A stretch of DNA of 6,220 nt. Source: Bryobacteraceae bacterium. Lineage in GTDB: Bacteria > Acidobacteriota > Terriglobia > Bryobacterales > Bryobacteraceae. Below the pieces are notes generated by a model. That model was not told the origin of the DNA and ran no database searches. It was given only the letters and a program-made list of their open reading frames with translations. The DNA is taken from the NCBI GenBank assembly GCA_014379815.1, contig JACMLA010000905.1:1-6220 (forward strand), given 5' to 3'. Of the stretch, positions 1 through 6,220 are shown piece after piece. The translations under genes were made by a program, and so were the position numbers. Position 1 is the stretch's first letter. Every line of letters begins with the position of its first letter.

Positions 1-2
1 CC

Positions 3-149
3 GGGAACTTGTCCGTGGTTGTCGACATAGACGTGCTGAAGATCGAAGAAGACGTGCTTCGGGAGGGCTGCATGGTGCCAGGTATTCAGAGAGCAGGCGG
101 AATCGCAGGCGCCAGAAAACTGGTGAGGAATCTGCGGGCAAAGCTGTAA
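3..149 (+). CDS. C-terminal end of an unrecognised protein (partial, 5' end outside window)
   Basis: Reading in the frame that begins at base 3 gives 48 sense codons followed by TAA at 147-149, with no internal stop. The peptide starts GNLSVVVDIDVLKIEEDVLR and ends RKLVRNLRAKL. It has a short hydrophobic beta-like stretch (LSVVVDIDVL), an acidic segment, a Gly/Ala-rich stretch and a basic amphipathic tail, as expected for the end of a soluble cytoplasmic protein. No signal, membrane span or catalytic motif is visible. Third codon positions are mostly G or C, and the stop lies just before a strong hairpin; both support a real gene end. A second plus frame (frame 2) is also open through this stretch, but it runs on antisense into the receptor gene and gives an Arg-rich low-complexity peptide, so I prefer this frame. 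I do not recognise the family from 48 residues and assign no function. Confidence 0.5.
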   Translation, partial: GNLSVVVDIDVLKIEEDVLREGCMVPGIQRAGGIAGARKLVRNLRAKL

Positions 150-151
150 AG

Positions 152-186
152 AAAAAAGCCCCGGATGGCCGAAGCCGTCCGGGGCT
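152..186 (-). terminator. Intrinsic terminator of the large receptor gene, with UUCG tetraloop; possibly bidirectional
   Basis: Bases 157-169 (AGCCCCGGATGGC) pair with 174-186 (GCCGTCCGGGGCT) around the loop CGAA (170-173). Read on the minus strand, this is a 13-bp GC-rich stem with a C(TTCG)G cap, the very stable UUCG tetraloop, followed directly by six T (157-152), then C and TTT. The only defect is an A/C mismatch at 166/177 on the minus strand, which is a U·G wobble in a plus-strand RNA. The hairpin begins 16 bases past the stop codon of the minus gene. It also begins 7 bases past the stop of the plus-strand partial gene, but on that strand the stem is followed by TGTGTAG rather than a T-run, so termination of the plus gene here is less certain. 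Confidence 0.88.
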
Positions 187-202
187 GTGTAGCTGGATCT
201 TC

Positions 203-3200
203 TTAGAACGAGTAGCGCAGGCTCAGCTGAAAGTTCCGTTCGAAATTCTTGGCCGTTACTTTACCAAACGTCGCGCTGGTTGGATTGATATCCGGGTCGT
301 TCCAGTTAGGGTGATTGGGAACGTTGTAGACCTCACCGCGGAACTGCACACGATGCCGCTCCGTGATGGCGAAGGTCTTGAACAGAGCAGCGGTGTAATT
401 CTGGAACCCTGTTCTGTAGATTATGTTTCGAACGCTTTCGGTAACGAACGTTCCGGCGGCCGGACGTGTAAACACCGAAGTAGCGTCATCATTGCGCACC
501 TTGAACCAGAAGTTGCTATCAGAGGCACCTTCCGAAAATTTCCTGTCGCCTCTTGAAAGAACCGGATCGCCGTTAACCCGCCAGAATTGACCTCCGCTAC
601 CCGGTCCCACGCCCGCGAAGTCGTCGCCAGTGGCAATCGACCGCGGAGTGCCGGTCTGCATTTGGGCAACGCCGCTCAACTGCCATCCTCCGAGAGCTTT
701 GCCAAGGAGGCCGTTATTGCCCCTGAAGATCGGCAACTCGTAAATGGCATTAAACACCGCTACATGGCGGCGATCGAATTCAGACGGACCCCACAGATTG
801 TTGGCGTCGAACGCATTCGGGATGATGTCGCGCTGATTCGAACCGTCGTCACTCAGCTTCGAGTAAGTATAGGCACCACTGAAGCTCAAGCCCGAGCGAA
901 AACGCTGACTCACATTAAGCTGCAAGCCGTTGTAGAACGAATCGGATTCGTTATTGGTCGTTCGGATCGTGGCAAAACCCTTATAAGGTCGAAGGAAATC
1001 GACACTGATTCCAGGATTAGCCTGCACTGTCCCGGGTTGCAGTTGGTTCAAATTGCGCTCACGCTGTCCGTGAAGGCTCTTACGGCCCACGTAGCCAACT
1101 TCGAGGACAAGCCCGGTGGACAACTCACGCTGCATTGTGCCATTCCACGTCCAGGCTTCCGGGTTCTTGAAAATCGGATCCTGCGTAGTGACTGTTTGGG
1201 GAAATCCCGAGACAACTCCCGCACCCGCCGGATTGTCGACTAGGCCGTTGGAGGTAGAGACAGTTGGCTGCAGAGGAGGGTTGCCTCCGAGAAACACCGA
1301 GTCGCTGATGCCCAGCCGCGTAACGAATCGGCCTACTCCCGCACGAACCACGGTCTTTGAATCGAGCTGGTACGCCAACCCGAGTCGCGGTGACCAGACA
1401 TTGTGAATCTGTGAGTACTGCTTTTCTCCCTTAAACAGGAAGTTAAACTCACCGCTGTCAGCAATCGGAACGCGGCCCCTTGCCGCTTCGGGCCAACTGT
1501 CGCCGGGAATTATCATCCCGTTGTACCGGGCAGCGAGATCACCCGCGATTACAAAGCCGTTGGCGGGATTCAGCGTAGCTGCCCGCGCGGGATTGTAAGA
1601 GGCTTCATCGAACACTAGTTGATTGCCCCACAAGCTGTAGTAAGGCTGAATGCGAGTAAACCTGATGCCGTATTCAATCCGAAGCTTATTGGTTGCTTTC
1701 CATGAGTCCTGCGCGAATGCCTCGAACATATGGCCGCGGTAGGGAGTGTAGGAACGGTTGCCCAGCTCTGCGTAGGTATTGTAGAGGCCGAGGGCGGCGT
1801 CAGAAATTGCTAGTCCGGAGCCACCTGGACGCGTGTTGTTAAACACGAAGCGGCCATTCTGATTGTTTGTGCCGCCAGGAACGCCAGTGACGTTAATCTG
1901 ATCGAAATCGTTCTGTCCCGAACGCTCGAGGTAGCCGCCAAACTTCAGCGTGTGTGTTCCTTTGATCCAGGTCAAACTATCCGAAAACTGATAGATCGGG
2001 CCCGCAGATGATGATGGATACGGACCACCGTCGATCGTTCCAAAATTCTGAATCTCTACAGTCGGAATCTTGTCGAAGATTTCTTTCTGGGGGAAAAGAT
2101 ACGGGTAGGTGATTCCGTATGCGCTGCGACGATAACGATCACCATCGGTTTGAACGGCGATTCTTACGCGATCCGCGCTGGCCGCGAAAAGAGCTTCATT
2201 GACCACTGTCGGCCCTATGGTCCAGATGTAGTTCAGCGACGCCGTATCGTTAGGCCGGGTCAGTGTTGCCGGAGCTCGATCGGTCTCGCCGCGGAAAGCG
2301 CCCGCGTCCTCCAGATCAAATTTCTGCCAGCGAAGACGAAGATAATGGGCGGACGCTGGGAGGTAATCCATCGCCAGATTGATCTTGCGCTGATTCTGGG
2401 AAGCTCCCCGGGCTTGCTGGAAGTTCGCACCCGGTAAGTTGATGTTGGCCGTTGGATAGGAGCGAAGAAGAGCCAGGCCTTGAGGACTAAGACGGTTTGT
2501 CGGAATTACGTTGTTGGCGAAACAGGCCGTCTGATCCGCTGCCGAACAAGCGCCGGTTGCATTGGGATCCCTGATGTATTGCGGCGTGGTGTAGAAAGCG
2601 TTTGGCGCGGTAAGCAGTTCACGGAAGTCGCCTCGGCGCATCGCCTCGGATGGAACACGAATCCCAGAGGCATTGTTCAGCTGTGTCTGGCGGAAGCGTA
2701 CCCACTCCTGACTAAACAGCCAGAACAGCTTATTGCGCTCTTTGTTGAAAACCTTCGGAATAAAAACCGGACCGCTCGCAGCGTAGCCAAACTGATTGAA
2801 GCGGAACGGCTCCGCCTGACTGTTGATCTCGGGATTCGGGTTTCGATTGCGTGCCCAGCTGTTTGCATTCATCGCCGAGTTGCGGAAGTACTCATACAAG
2901 TCAACGTGGAAATCACGTCCACCACTCTTGGTAACGATGCGCACCTGGCCACCGGATGACCGCCCGTATTCCGCGTTGTAGTTGGCCGTCAGCACCTGAA
3001 TCTCCTGCACTGCGTCAACGTCGGCAACACCGATGCTGGTGCCGTTGGACCGGGTGCGAACGGCAACCGCGCCGTCGAAGGCGATCAGGTTGTCCTGCGT
3101 GCGTGACCCATTAATGTTCAGACCGCCTGTGGTGAGTCCGAAGCTAAATCCCGCAAGCGCTCCGCCACTGACACCAGGCTTAAGCAGCGCCAGTAGTAGC

Positions 3201-3670
3201 GGGTTACGTCCGTTCAGTGGAATGTTCTTGATTTCGTTGGTTGTGATCAGCTTGCCGACCGTCGCCGTTTCCGACTGGATGGCGGCCGCTTCGGACACAA
3301 CATTGACGACCTCGGTCGCCTGTCCAACGGTCATGTTGGCGTCGACTGTCGTCGCGATATTCGGATCGAGTTTATTATTTGTTTTTTCGTAGCGCTTGAA
3401 GCCCGTTGCTTCAACGCTCACCGTATAGAACGCTGGAGGAAGACTCGACACGATGTAGTAGCCTGCATCGTTCGTCGTTGCTTTGCGCTCAGTACCGGTT
3501 GCTTCGTTCTTGATGGAAACGGACGCGTTTGGAATCGTTCCACCGGACGGGTCGCGCACAAATCCGGAAATCGCTGCCGTATCGGATTGCGCTAGAGCAG
3601 CTGAGGTCAGACAAAGGAACAGGGCCGTGACAGCACCTATTTCCTGAGCCCAACGGCGTACGTGGCTCAT
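203..3670 (-). CDS. Large Oar-like TonB-dependent outer-membrane receptor with carboxypeptidase-regulatory-like domain
   Basis: This 1155-residue protein ends with TAA at 205-203. I start it at the ATG at 3670-3668, because AGGAG lies 11 bases before it. A GTG four codons upstream (3682-3680) also opens the frame, but the same AGGAG abuts and overlaps it, leaving no spacer. Residues 1-27 form a signal peptide: basic MSHVRR, hydrophobic AVTALFLCL, and cleavage after ALA. Residues about 33-115 are a carboxypeptidase-regulatory-like beta-sandwich (SGFVRDPSGGTIPNASV, then NDAGYY and LPPAFYTVSVEATGF); this is a binding or structural fold, not a peptidase. TEVVNVV (about 119-125) resembles a TonB box. 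The plug spans about 130-250 and contains PLNGRN, NINGSRTQDN, FDG and EYGRSSGGQVRIVTKSGG. The remainder is beta barrel, including FAQDSWK, YTYSKLSDDG, EFDRRHVAVFNAIYELP and GGWQLSGVAQMQTGTPRS, and it ends LSLRYSF with the terminal Phe typical of outer-membrane barrels. The length matches acidobacterial Oar-like proteins. It should act in TonB-driven uptake or surface interaction; the substrate is unknown. The frame is intact. Confidence 0.95.
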   Translation of the reverse strand: MSHVRRWAQEIGAVTALFLCLTSAALAQSDTAAISGFVRDPSGGTIPNASVSIKNEATGTERKATTNDAGYYIVSSLPPAFYTVSVEATGFKRYEKTNNKLDPNIATTVDANMTVGQATEVVNVVSEAAAIQSETATVGKLITTNEIKNIPLNGRNPLLLALLKPGVSGGALAGFSFGLTTGGLNINGSRTQDNLIAFDGAVAVRTRSNGTSIGVADVDAVQEIQVLTANYNAEYGRSSGGQVRIVTKSGGRDFHVDLYEYFRNSAMNANSWARNRNPNPEINSQAEPFRFNQFGYAASGPVFIPKVFNKERNKLFWLFSQEWVRFRQTQLNNASGIRVPSEAMRRGDFRELLTAPNAFYTTPQYIRDPNATGACSAADQTACFANNVIPTNRLSPQGLALLRSYPTANINLPGANFQQARGASQNQRKINLAMDYLPASAHYLRLRWQKFDLEDAGAFRGETDRAPATLTRPNDTASLNYIWTIGPTVVNEALFAASADRVRIAVQTDGDRYRRSAYGITYPYLFPQKEIFDKIPTVEIQNFGTIDGGPYPSSSAGPIYQFSDSLTWIKGTHTLKFGGYLERSGQNDFDQINVTGVPGGTNNQNGRFVFNNTRPGGSGLAISDAALGLYNTYAELGNRSYTPYRGHMFEAFAQDSWKATNKLRIEYGIRFTRIQPYYSLWGNQLVFDEASYNPARAATLNPANGFVIAGDLAARYNGMIIPGDSWPEAARGRVPIADSGEFNFLFKGEKQYSQIHNVWSPRLGLAYQLDSKTVVRAGVGRFVTRLGISDSVFLGGNPPLQPTVSTSNGLVDNPAGAGVVSGFPQTVTTQDPIFKNPEAWTWNGTMQRELSTGLVLEVGYVGRKSLHGQRERNLNQLQPGTVQANPGISVDFLRPYKGFATIRTTNNESDSFYNGLQLNVSQRFRSGLSFSGAYTYSKLSDDGSNQRDIIPNAFDANNLWGPSEFDRRHVAVFNAIYELPIFRGNNGLLGKALGGWQLSGVAQMQTGTPRSIATGDDFAGVGPGSGGQFWRVNGDPVLSRGDRKFSEGASDSNFWFKVRNDDATSVFTRPAAGTFVTESVRNIIYRTGFQNYTAALFKTFAITERHRVQFRGEVYNVPNHPNWNDPDINPTSATFGKVTAKNFERNFQLSLRYSF

Positions 3671-3681
3671 AATGCGAAACA

Positions 3682-3686
3682 CTCCT
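3682..3686 (-). promoter_or_regulatory. Shine-Dalgarno AGGAG that fixes the start of the large receptor
   Basis: Plus-strand CTCCT reads AGGAG on the minus strand. Eleven bases (TGTTTCGCATT) separate it from the ATG at 3670-3668; nine if the match is counted as AGGAGTG. The alternative GTG at 3682-3680 begins inside this motif and could not be served by it. The downstream ATG also gives a compact signal peptide beginning MSHVRR. Confidence 0.75.
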
Positions 3687-3721
3687 GAAGCTGAGATCGG
3701 GAGAAACTTACCCGTCTTGTT

Positions 3722-3750
3722 AGTCTATCCCTACTTTTCAGGTGCGGCAA
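3722..3750 (-). promoter_or_regulatory. Candidate sigma70-type promoter for the large receptor
   Basis: On the minus strand, TTGCCG (3750-3745) is followed after exactly 17 bases by TAGACT (3727-3722). Each hexamer matches the consensus at 4 of 6 positions. Transcription would start near 3715, giving a leader of about 45 bases before the ATG, which contains the AGGAG. Spacing and position are good but the match is only moderate, and the sigma factor preferences of this organism are unknown. Confidence 0.4.
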
Positions 3751-3754
3751 CTCT

Positions 3755-3770
3755 AACGAATCGATTCGTT
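3755..3770. promoter_or_regulatory. Perfect 16-bp palindrome, candidate operator
   Basis: AACGAATCGATTCGTT is identical to its own reverse complement over all 16 bases, and the symmetry stops at the next base on each side. It lies in the divergent intergenic region, 4 bp upstream of the candidate -35 of the minus-strand gene; its centre is near -47 from that predicted start and near -98 from the predicted plus-strand start. A symmetric site with a central CG in an AATCGATT core resembles LacI-family operators, and AACGA...TCGTT half-sites are also seen for TetR-family regulators. With no loop it cannot be a hairpin terminator. No regulator gene is in the window, so the ligand protein is unknown. 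Confidence 0.55.
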
Positions 3771-3789
3771 TAACGGTATTCCGAGCCAG

Positions 3790-3805
3790 TTTTTCTACTG
3801 TTTTT
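3790..3805. repeat. Two T5 tracts phased by 11 bp
   Basis: GTTTTT occurs twice, with T5 at 3790-3794 and again at 3801-3805, separated by CTACTG. The 11-bp phase is close to one helical turn, so the tracts lie on the same face of the DNA and could give a modest intrinsic bend. The second tract ends 21 bp before the candidate plus-strand -35, roughly where an UP-type element would sit. Two short tracts are weak evidence. Confidence 0.3.
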
Positions 3806-3826
3806 GGAAGCTGCGTCCGAACAGAT

Positions 3827-3854
3827 TTGACGCTTGCCGTATTTCACTTATTCT
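3827..3854 (+). promoter_or_regulatory. Candidate sigma70-type promoter for the shorter receptor
   Basis: TTGACG (3827-3832) matches 5 of 6 positions of the -35 consensus. It is followed after 16 bases by TATTCT (3849-3854), which matches 4 of 6 of the -10. The predicted start is near 3861, leaving a leader of about 44 bases that includes a small inverted repeat (AAAGC 3858-3862 / GCTTT 3867-3871). An alternative nearer -10-like string, TATGGTAAACT (3887-3897), would put transcription at or just before the ATG. Confidence 0.42.
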
Positions 3855-3904
3855 GCAAAAGCTAGCGCTTTCAAAGTGCAGTTAACTATGGTAAACTTCT
3901 TCGC

Positions 3905-6187
3905 ATGAAGGGTCGTTTATTCCTCCTGTTGCTCGTCCTCTCCATCAGTGGGTTTGCCCAGATGACCGCAGTCTTGAGGGGCACGGTTTCTGACCGTAAC
4001 GGTGGAGCAGTCGGGAACGCCTGGGTCAAAATCGAAAACTCGTTAACGGGGTATCAGCAGCTCGTCGCCACCGATGACCAGGGTCGTTTCCAGGCTACGA
4101 ATATTCCCTTCCAGACTTACTCGGTGGTGATCGGAAAAGACGGCTTTGCGCCTGTGGTGCAGACAGCCATACTGCGCACTAGCGTCCCTTCGGACGTGGC
4201 CATTCAGCTGGAGGTGCGCTCCGACCTGACGAGTATTGAGGTAAACGGCGACACCAGCAGAACTCTGGTGGATGCCCAGAGTACAGGAACAAGAACGGAA
4301 CTAAACCGGCTCGATATGGAGAGAATGCCAGTTGCGCCAAGCGCGCGTGGCCTGGAATCCATGCTGCTGAGCATGCCTGGATTTGCCGCCAATGCGAACG
4401 GGGCCATTCATCCCCGCGGCGCCCATAACCAGATGACCTACGTGATTGACGGAATGGCGATCAGTGACCAGCTCACCGGCGCTTTTGGGAATGCAATCGA
4501 CTCTTCTGTCGTGCAGTCGATTGAGCTGCTTACCGGGAACATACCCGCTGAATTTGGCAATAAAGTCTCCGGCGTGGCTATCGTCACAACCCGCACAGGC
4601 ATCGGAACCGGCCGCCGCTTTTCGGGCAGCACACAGGCCCTTGCAGGAGGCTTCGACACGCTGGGCAACGTGACCCAACTCACGGGAGGAACGCACAAAT
4701 GGGGCTACTTTGCCTCGTTTAACGCGCTCAAGTCAAACCGGTTTCTGGATCAGGTCGCGATTCCTAACCTGAATAACGGAGGCAACTCGGAACGGGTATT
4801 CGAGCGCCTCGATTATCAGCCCACCGGTGTCGATCAGCTCCGTTGGAATTTCATGTCAGGACGTTCTTCTTTTCAGGTAGCGAATCTCCCGTCTCAACAT
4901 GCGGCAGGGCAGGATCAGCGTCAGCAGATGGCAGATGTTTCCGCCTCCTTCGGGTGGACGCGGACTCTCAATTCGTCCTCAACGCTGGACACTACTGTAT
5001 CGGTACGCAGCGCCCGTGCGCAGCTGTTTCCAAGTCCTTTCGATACCCCGGTAACGGCGGAACAGGACCGCCGCTTGTCGACGTATCAGGCGGGCAGCCG
5101 CTGGAACAAGGTCGCCGGGCGACATACTTTGAGAGTCGGGTTCGACATCCAGCGATTTCCTGTCCGCGAAGAGTTCCGGTATGCGGAAACGATGCCTGTT
5201 CGTACGCCGGATGTACTGTTTTCCGCAAAAGATGCCGGAGGCCTCTACACCGGTTTCGCACAGGATTCGGTTCGACTCGGAAACCTGCAACTTACGCTGG
5301 GACTGCGCTACGACTCGTACCAGTTTCTGGTAAACGGAGCGCAATGGCAGCCGCGTGTCGGCTTCGCGTATCGCCTTCGGGGTACCAATACAGTTCTGAG
5401 GGGTTCCTACAATCGGACCTATCAAACGCCGCCCAATGAAAATCTGCTGCTCTCCGGCAGAGGCAAGCTCCCCATAAAACCAGAGCGCCAGAATGTGCTG
5501 GAGGCCGGTTTACAGCAAAGTCTCGGCCGGCGCCTGAGCCTCAACACCGCTTACTTCCACAAGAATTCGGTGGACATGCAGGACAACGATAACTTCCTGA
5601 ACACCGGCATCATCTTCCCAATCACCCTCGCCCAGTCCCGCACCAACGGAGCCGAAGCCCGCCTGACTCTGCTGCCAACCGCGAAGTTTTCGGGTTCTCT
5701 CAGCATCACCCATCTGCGAACGATCGTGACGCCGCCGTTTAGTGGTGGATTGTTTCAGGGAAACGATCCCACAGTCACCTTTGGAACGAGACCCTTCGTC
5801 ATCGATCACGATCAGCCTCTTGGCGTTCACGGGTTGCTGCAGTACACCCTAACGCGACGGCTCTGGGTCAGCACGTCCATTCGCTACGACAGCGGTTTAG
5901 TCAGCAATCCATCTGATCCGGCTACGGTAGCAGCAGATCCTGACTATCGCGATCTGCTGCCCTACGTTGACCTGGAAGGGGATCCAGCCCGCGTGCGCCC
6001 GCGTACAGTTTCAGACCTCGCCATGGGGTTTGACGGTCACCGGGGGGACCGGAGACGCTGGGATGTCATGTTTCAACTCGCGAACGTGGCGAGCGTGACG
6101 GCTCTCTATAACTTTCAGTCCGTGTTTGTAGGCACAAGGCTGATCGCTCCGAGAACTGCCTCGGTAAAACTCAGAGTCTGGTTCTAG
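3905..6187 (+). CDS. Shorter Oar-like TonB-dependent outer-membrane receptor with carboxypeptidase-regulatory-like domain
   Basis: This 760-residue protein starts at ATG 3905 and stops with TAG at 6185-6187. The ATG is the only nearby in-frame start, and it gives a clear signal peptide (MKGRLFLLLLVLSISGFAQ). No Shine-Dalgarno is evident upstream. Residues about 22-104 are a carboxypeptidase-regulatory-like domain (LRGTVSDRNGGAVGNAWVKI, DDQGRFQATNIPFQTYSVVI, KDGFAP), a beta-sandwich rather than an enzyme. LTSIEVNG (108-115) sits where a TonB box is expected. The plug covers about 125-232 (RGLESMLLSMPGF, YVIDGMAISD, SIELLTGNIPAEFGNKVSGVAIVTTRTG). Barrel strands follow, with GLYTGFAQDSVRL, LTLGLRYD, NRTYQTPPNENLLL, VLEAGLQQSLGRRLSLNTAYFHKN and LWVSTSIRYDSG, ending KLRVWF with a terminal Phe. 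It is about 400 residues shorter than its divergent neighbour, mainly in the barrel, and closer to classical TonB-receptor length. The protein contains no cysteine. It is likely an uptake receptor whose substrate cannot be inferred; the frame is intact. Confidence 0.94.
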   Translation: MKGRLFLLLLVLSISGFAQMTAVLRGTVSDRNGGAVGNAWVKIENSLTGYQQLVATDDQGRFQATNIPFQTYSVVIGKDGFAPVVQTAILRTSVPSDVAIQLEVRSDLTSIEVNGDTSRTLVDAQSTGTRTELNRLDMERMPVAPSARGLESMLLSMPGFAANANGAIHPRGAHNQMTYVIDGMAISDQLTGAFGNAIDSSVVQSIELLTGNIPAEFGNKVSGVAIVTTRTGIGTGRRFSGSTQALAGGFDTLGNVTQLTGGTHKWGYFASFNALKSNRFLDQVAIPNLNNGGNSERVFERLDYQPTGVDQLRWNFMSGRSSFQVANLPSQHAAGQDQRQQMADVSASFGWTRTLNSSSTLDTTVSVRSARAQLFPSPFDTPVTAEQDRRLSTYQAGSRWNKVAGRHTLRVGFDIQRFPVREEFRYAETMPVRTPDVLFSAKDAGGLYTGFAQDSVRLGNLQLTLGLRYDSYQFLVNGAQWQPRVGFAYRLRGTNTVLRGSYNRTYQTPPNENLLLSGRGKLPIKPERQNVLEAGLQQSLGRRLSLNTAYFHKNSVDMQDNDNFLNTGIIFPITLAQSRTNGAEARLTLLPTAKFSGSLSITHLRTIVTPPFSGGLFQGNDPTVTFGTRPFVIDHDQPLGVHGLLQYTLTRRLWVSTSIRYDSGLVSNPSDPATVAADPDYRDLLPYVDLEGDPARVRPRTVSDLAMGFDGHRGDRRRWDVMFQLANVASVTALYNFQSVFVGTRLIAPRTASVKLRVWF

Positions 6188-6220
6188 GGGAGGAAAAAGC
6201 TATCGGCGGCAATATCCGCG
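6188..6220. other. Short downstream flank with no supportable gene
   Basis: The stop codon is followed by GGGGAGGAAAAAGC, which is purine-rich and Shine-Dalgarno-like, but no ATG, GTG or TTG follows before the window ends. A 4-bp inverted repeat (GCGG 6206-6209 / CCGC 6216-6219) is too weak to call a terminator. On the minus strand two frames reach stop codons here (TAG at 6202-6200 and at 6186-6184), so the end of a converging gene is possible but cannot be shown from so few bases. Confidence 0.3.

Noticed and set aside
587..1243. A 218-codon plus-strand open frame opposite the large receptor
   Set aside because: It is fully antisense to a receptor with recognisable motifs throughout, and its peptide has no domain or export signal. 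It is a product of GC-rich codon use.
2480..2959. A 159-codon plus-strand open frame opposite the large receptor
   Set aside because: Antisense to the plug/early barrel coding region, with no convincing start context or recognisable fold; treated as a shadow frame.
203..3670. Annotation as a carboxypeptidase because of the N-terminal domain
   Set aside because: The domain is the carboxypeptidase-regulatory-like beta-sandwich; no zinc-peptidase catalytic motif or domain is present, and the rest is plug and barrel.
3858..3871. Small inverted repeat AAAGC-TAGC-GCTTT as a regulatory hairpin or riboswitch
   Set aside because: The stem is only five base pairs with two G-C pairs, and no conserved riboswitch core surrounds it.
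4979..5425. A 148-codon minus-strand open frame opposite the shorter receptor
   Set aside because: Arg/Gln-rich antisense peptide without domain, signal peptide or Shine-Dalgarno support.
4843..5439. A 198-codon plus-strand open frame inside the shorter receptor gene
   Set aside because: It is out of frame with a well-supported barrel sequence, and its Cys/Arg-rich composition is typical of a shifted reading frame.
6200..6220. End of a converging minus-strand gene, or the start of a downstream gene, in the last bases
   Set aside because: At most about ten codons are visible, and no start codon follows the purine-rich stretch; nothing can be supported.
1..6220. CRISPR array, insertion sequence, tRNA or rRNA gene, prophage or defence genes
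   Set aside because: I found no spaced direct repeats, terminal inverted repeats, transposase motifs or tRNA-like folds; two receptors, a gene end and control signals account for nearly all of the sequence.

Overview
The window looks like a chromosomal stretch from a member of the Acidobacteriota, most likely the Bryobacterales/Solibacter side. The composition is moderately GC-rich, and both long proteins belong to the carboxypeptidase-regulatory-like plus TonB-dependent receptor (Oar-like) group that is strongly expanded in that phylum. This taxonomic placement is an inference from protein style; no marker gene is present.

Layout. Positions 3-149 hold the last 48 codons of an unrecognised plus-strand gene that enters from outside the window. 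A strong hairpin (157-186) with an A6/T6 flank separates it from a converging gene. That gene, on the minus strand (203-3670), encodes a full-length 1155-residue outer-membrane TonB-dependent receptor with a signal peptide, an N-terminal carboxypeptidase-regulatory-like domain, a plug and a large beta barrel. A 234-bp AT-richer divergent intergenic region (3671-3904) follows. It carries a well-placed Shine-Dalgarno for the minus gene, candidate promoters in both directions, a perfect 16-bp palindrome and two T-tracts spaced one helical turn apart. On the plus strand (3905-6187) lies a second, shorter (760-residue) receptor of the same architecture. The final 33 bases hold no supportable gene.

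How they may work together. Both receptors would sit in the outer membrane and import a substrate, or act as a cell-surface adhesin/Oar-type protein, using energy from TonB-ExbB-ExbD encoded elsewhere. The divergent arrangement around one short control region with a palindromic site suggests, but does not prove, shared regulation. No SusD-like lipoprotein, degradative enzyme, transporter or regulator lies in the window, so the substrate cannot be assigned.

I see no convincing new biological system here. The points most worth a second look are the intergenic palindrome, the corrected start of the large receptor, the UUCG-capped terminator, the apparent lack of a Shine-Dalgarno (with an overlapping mini-ORF) at the second receptor, and a single Cys pair in the large receptor.
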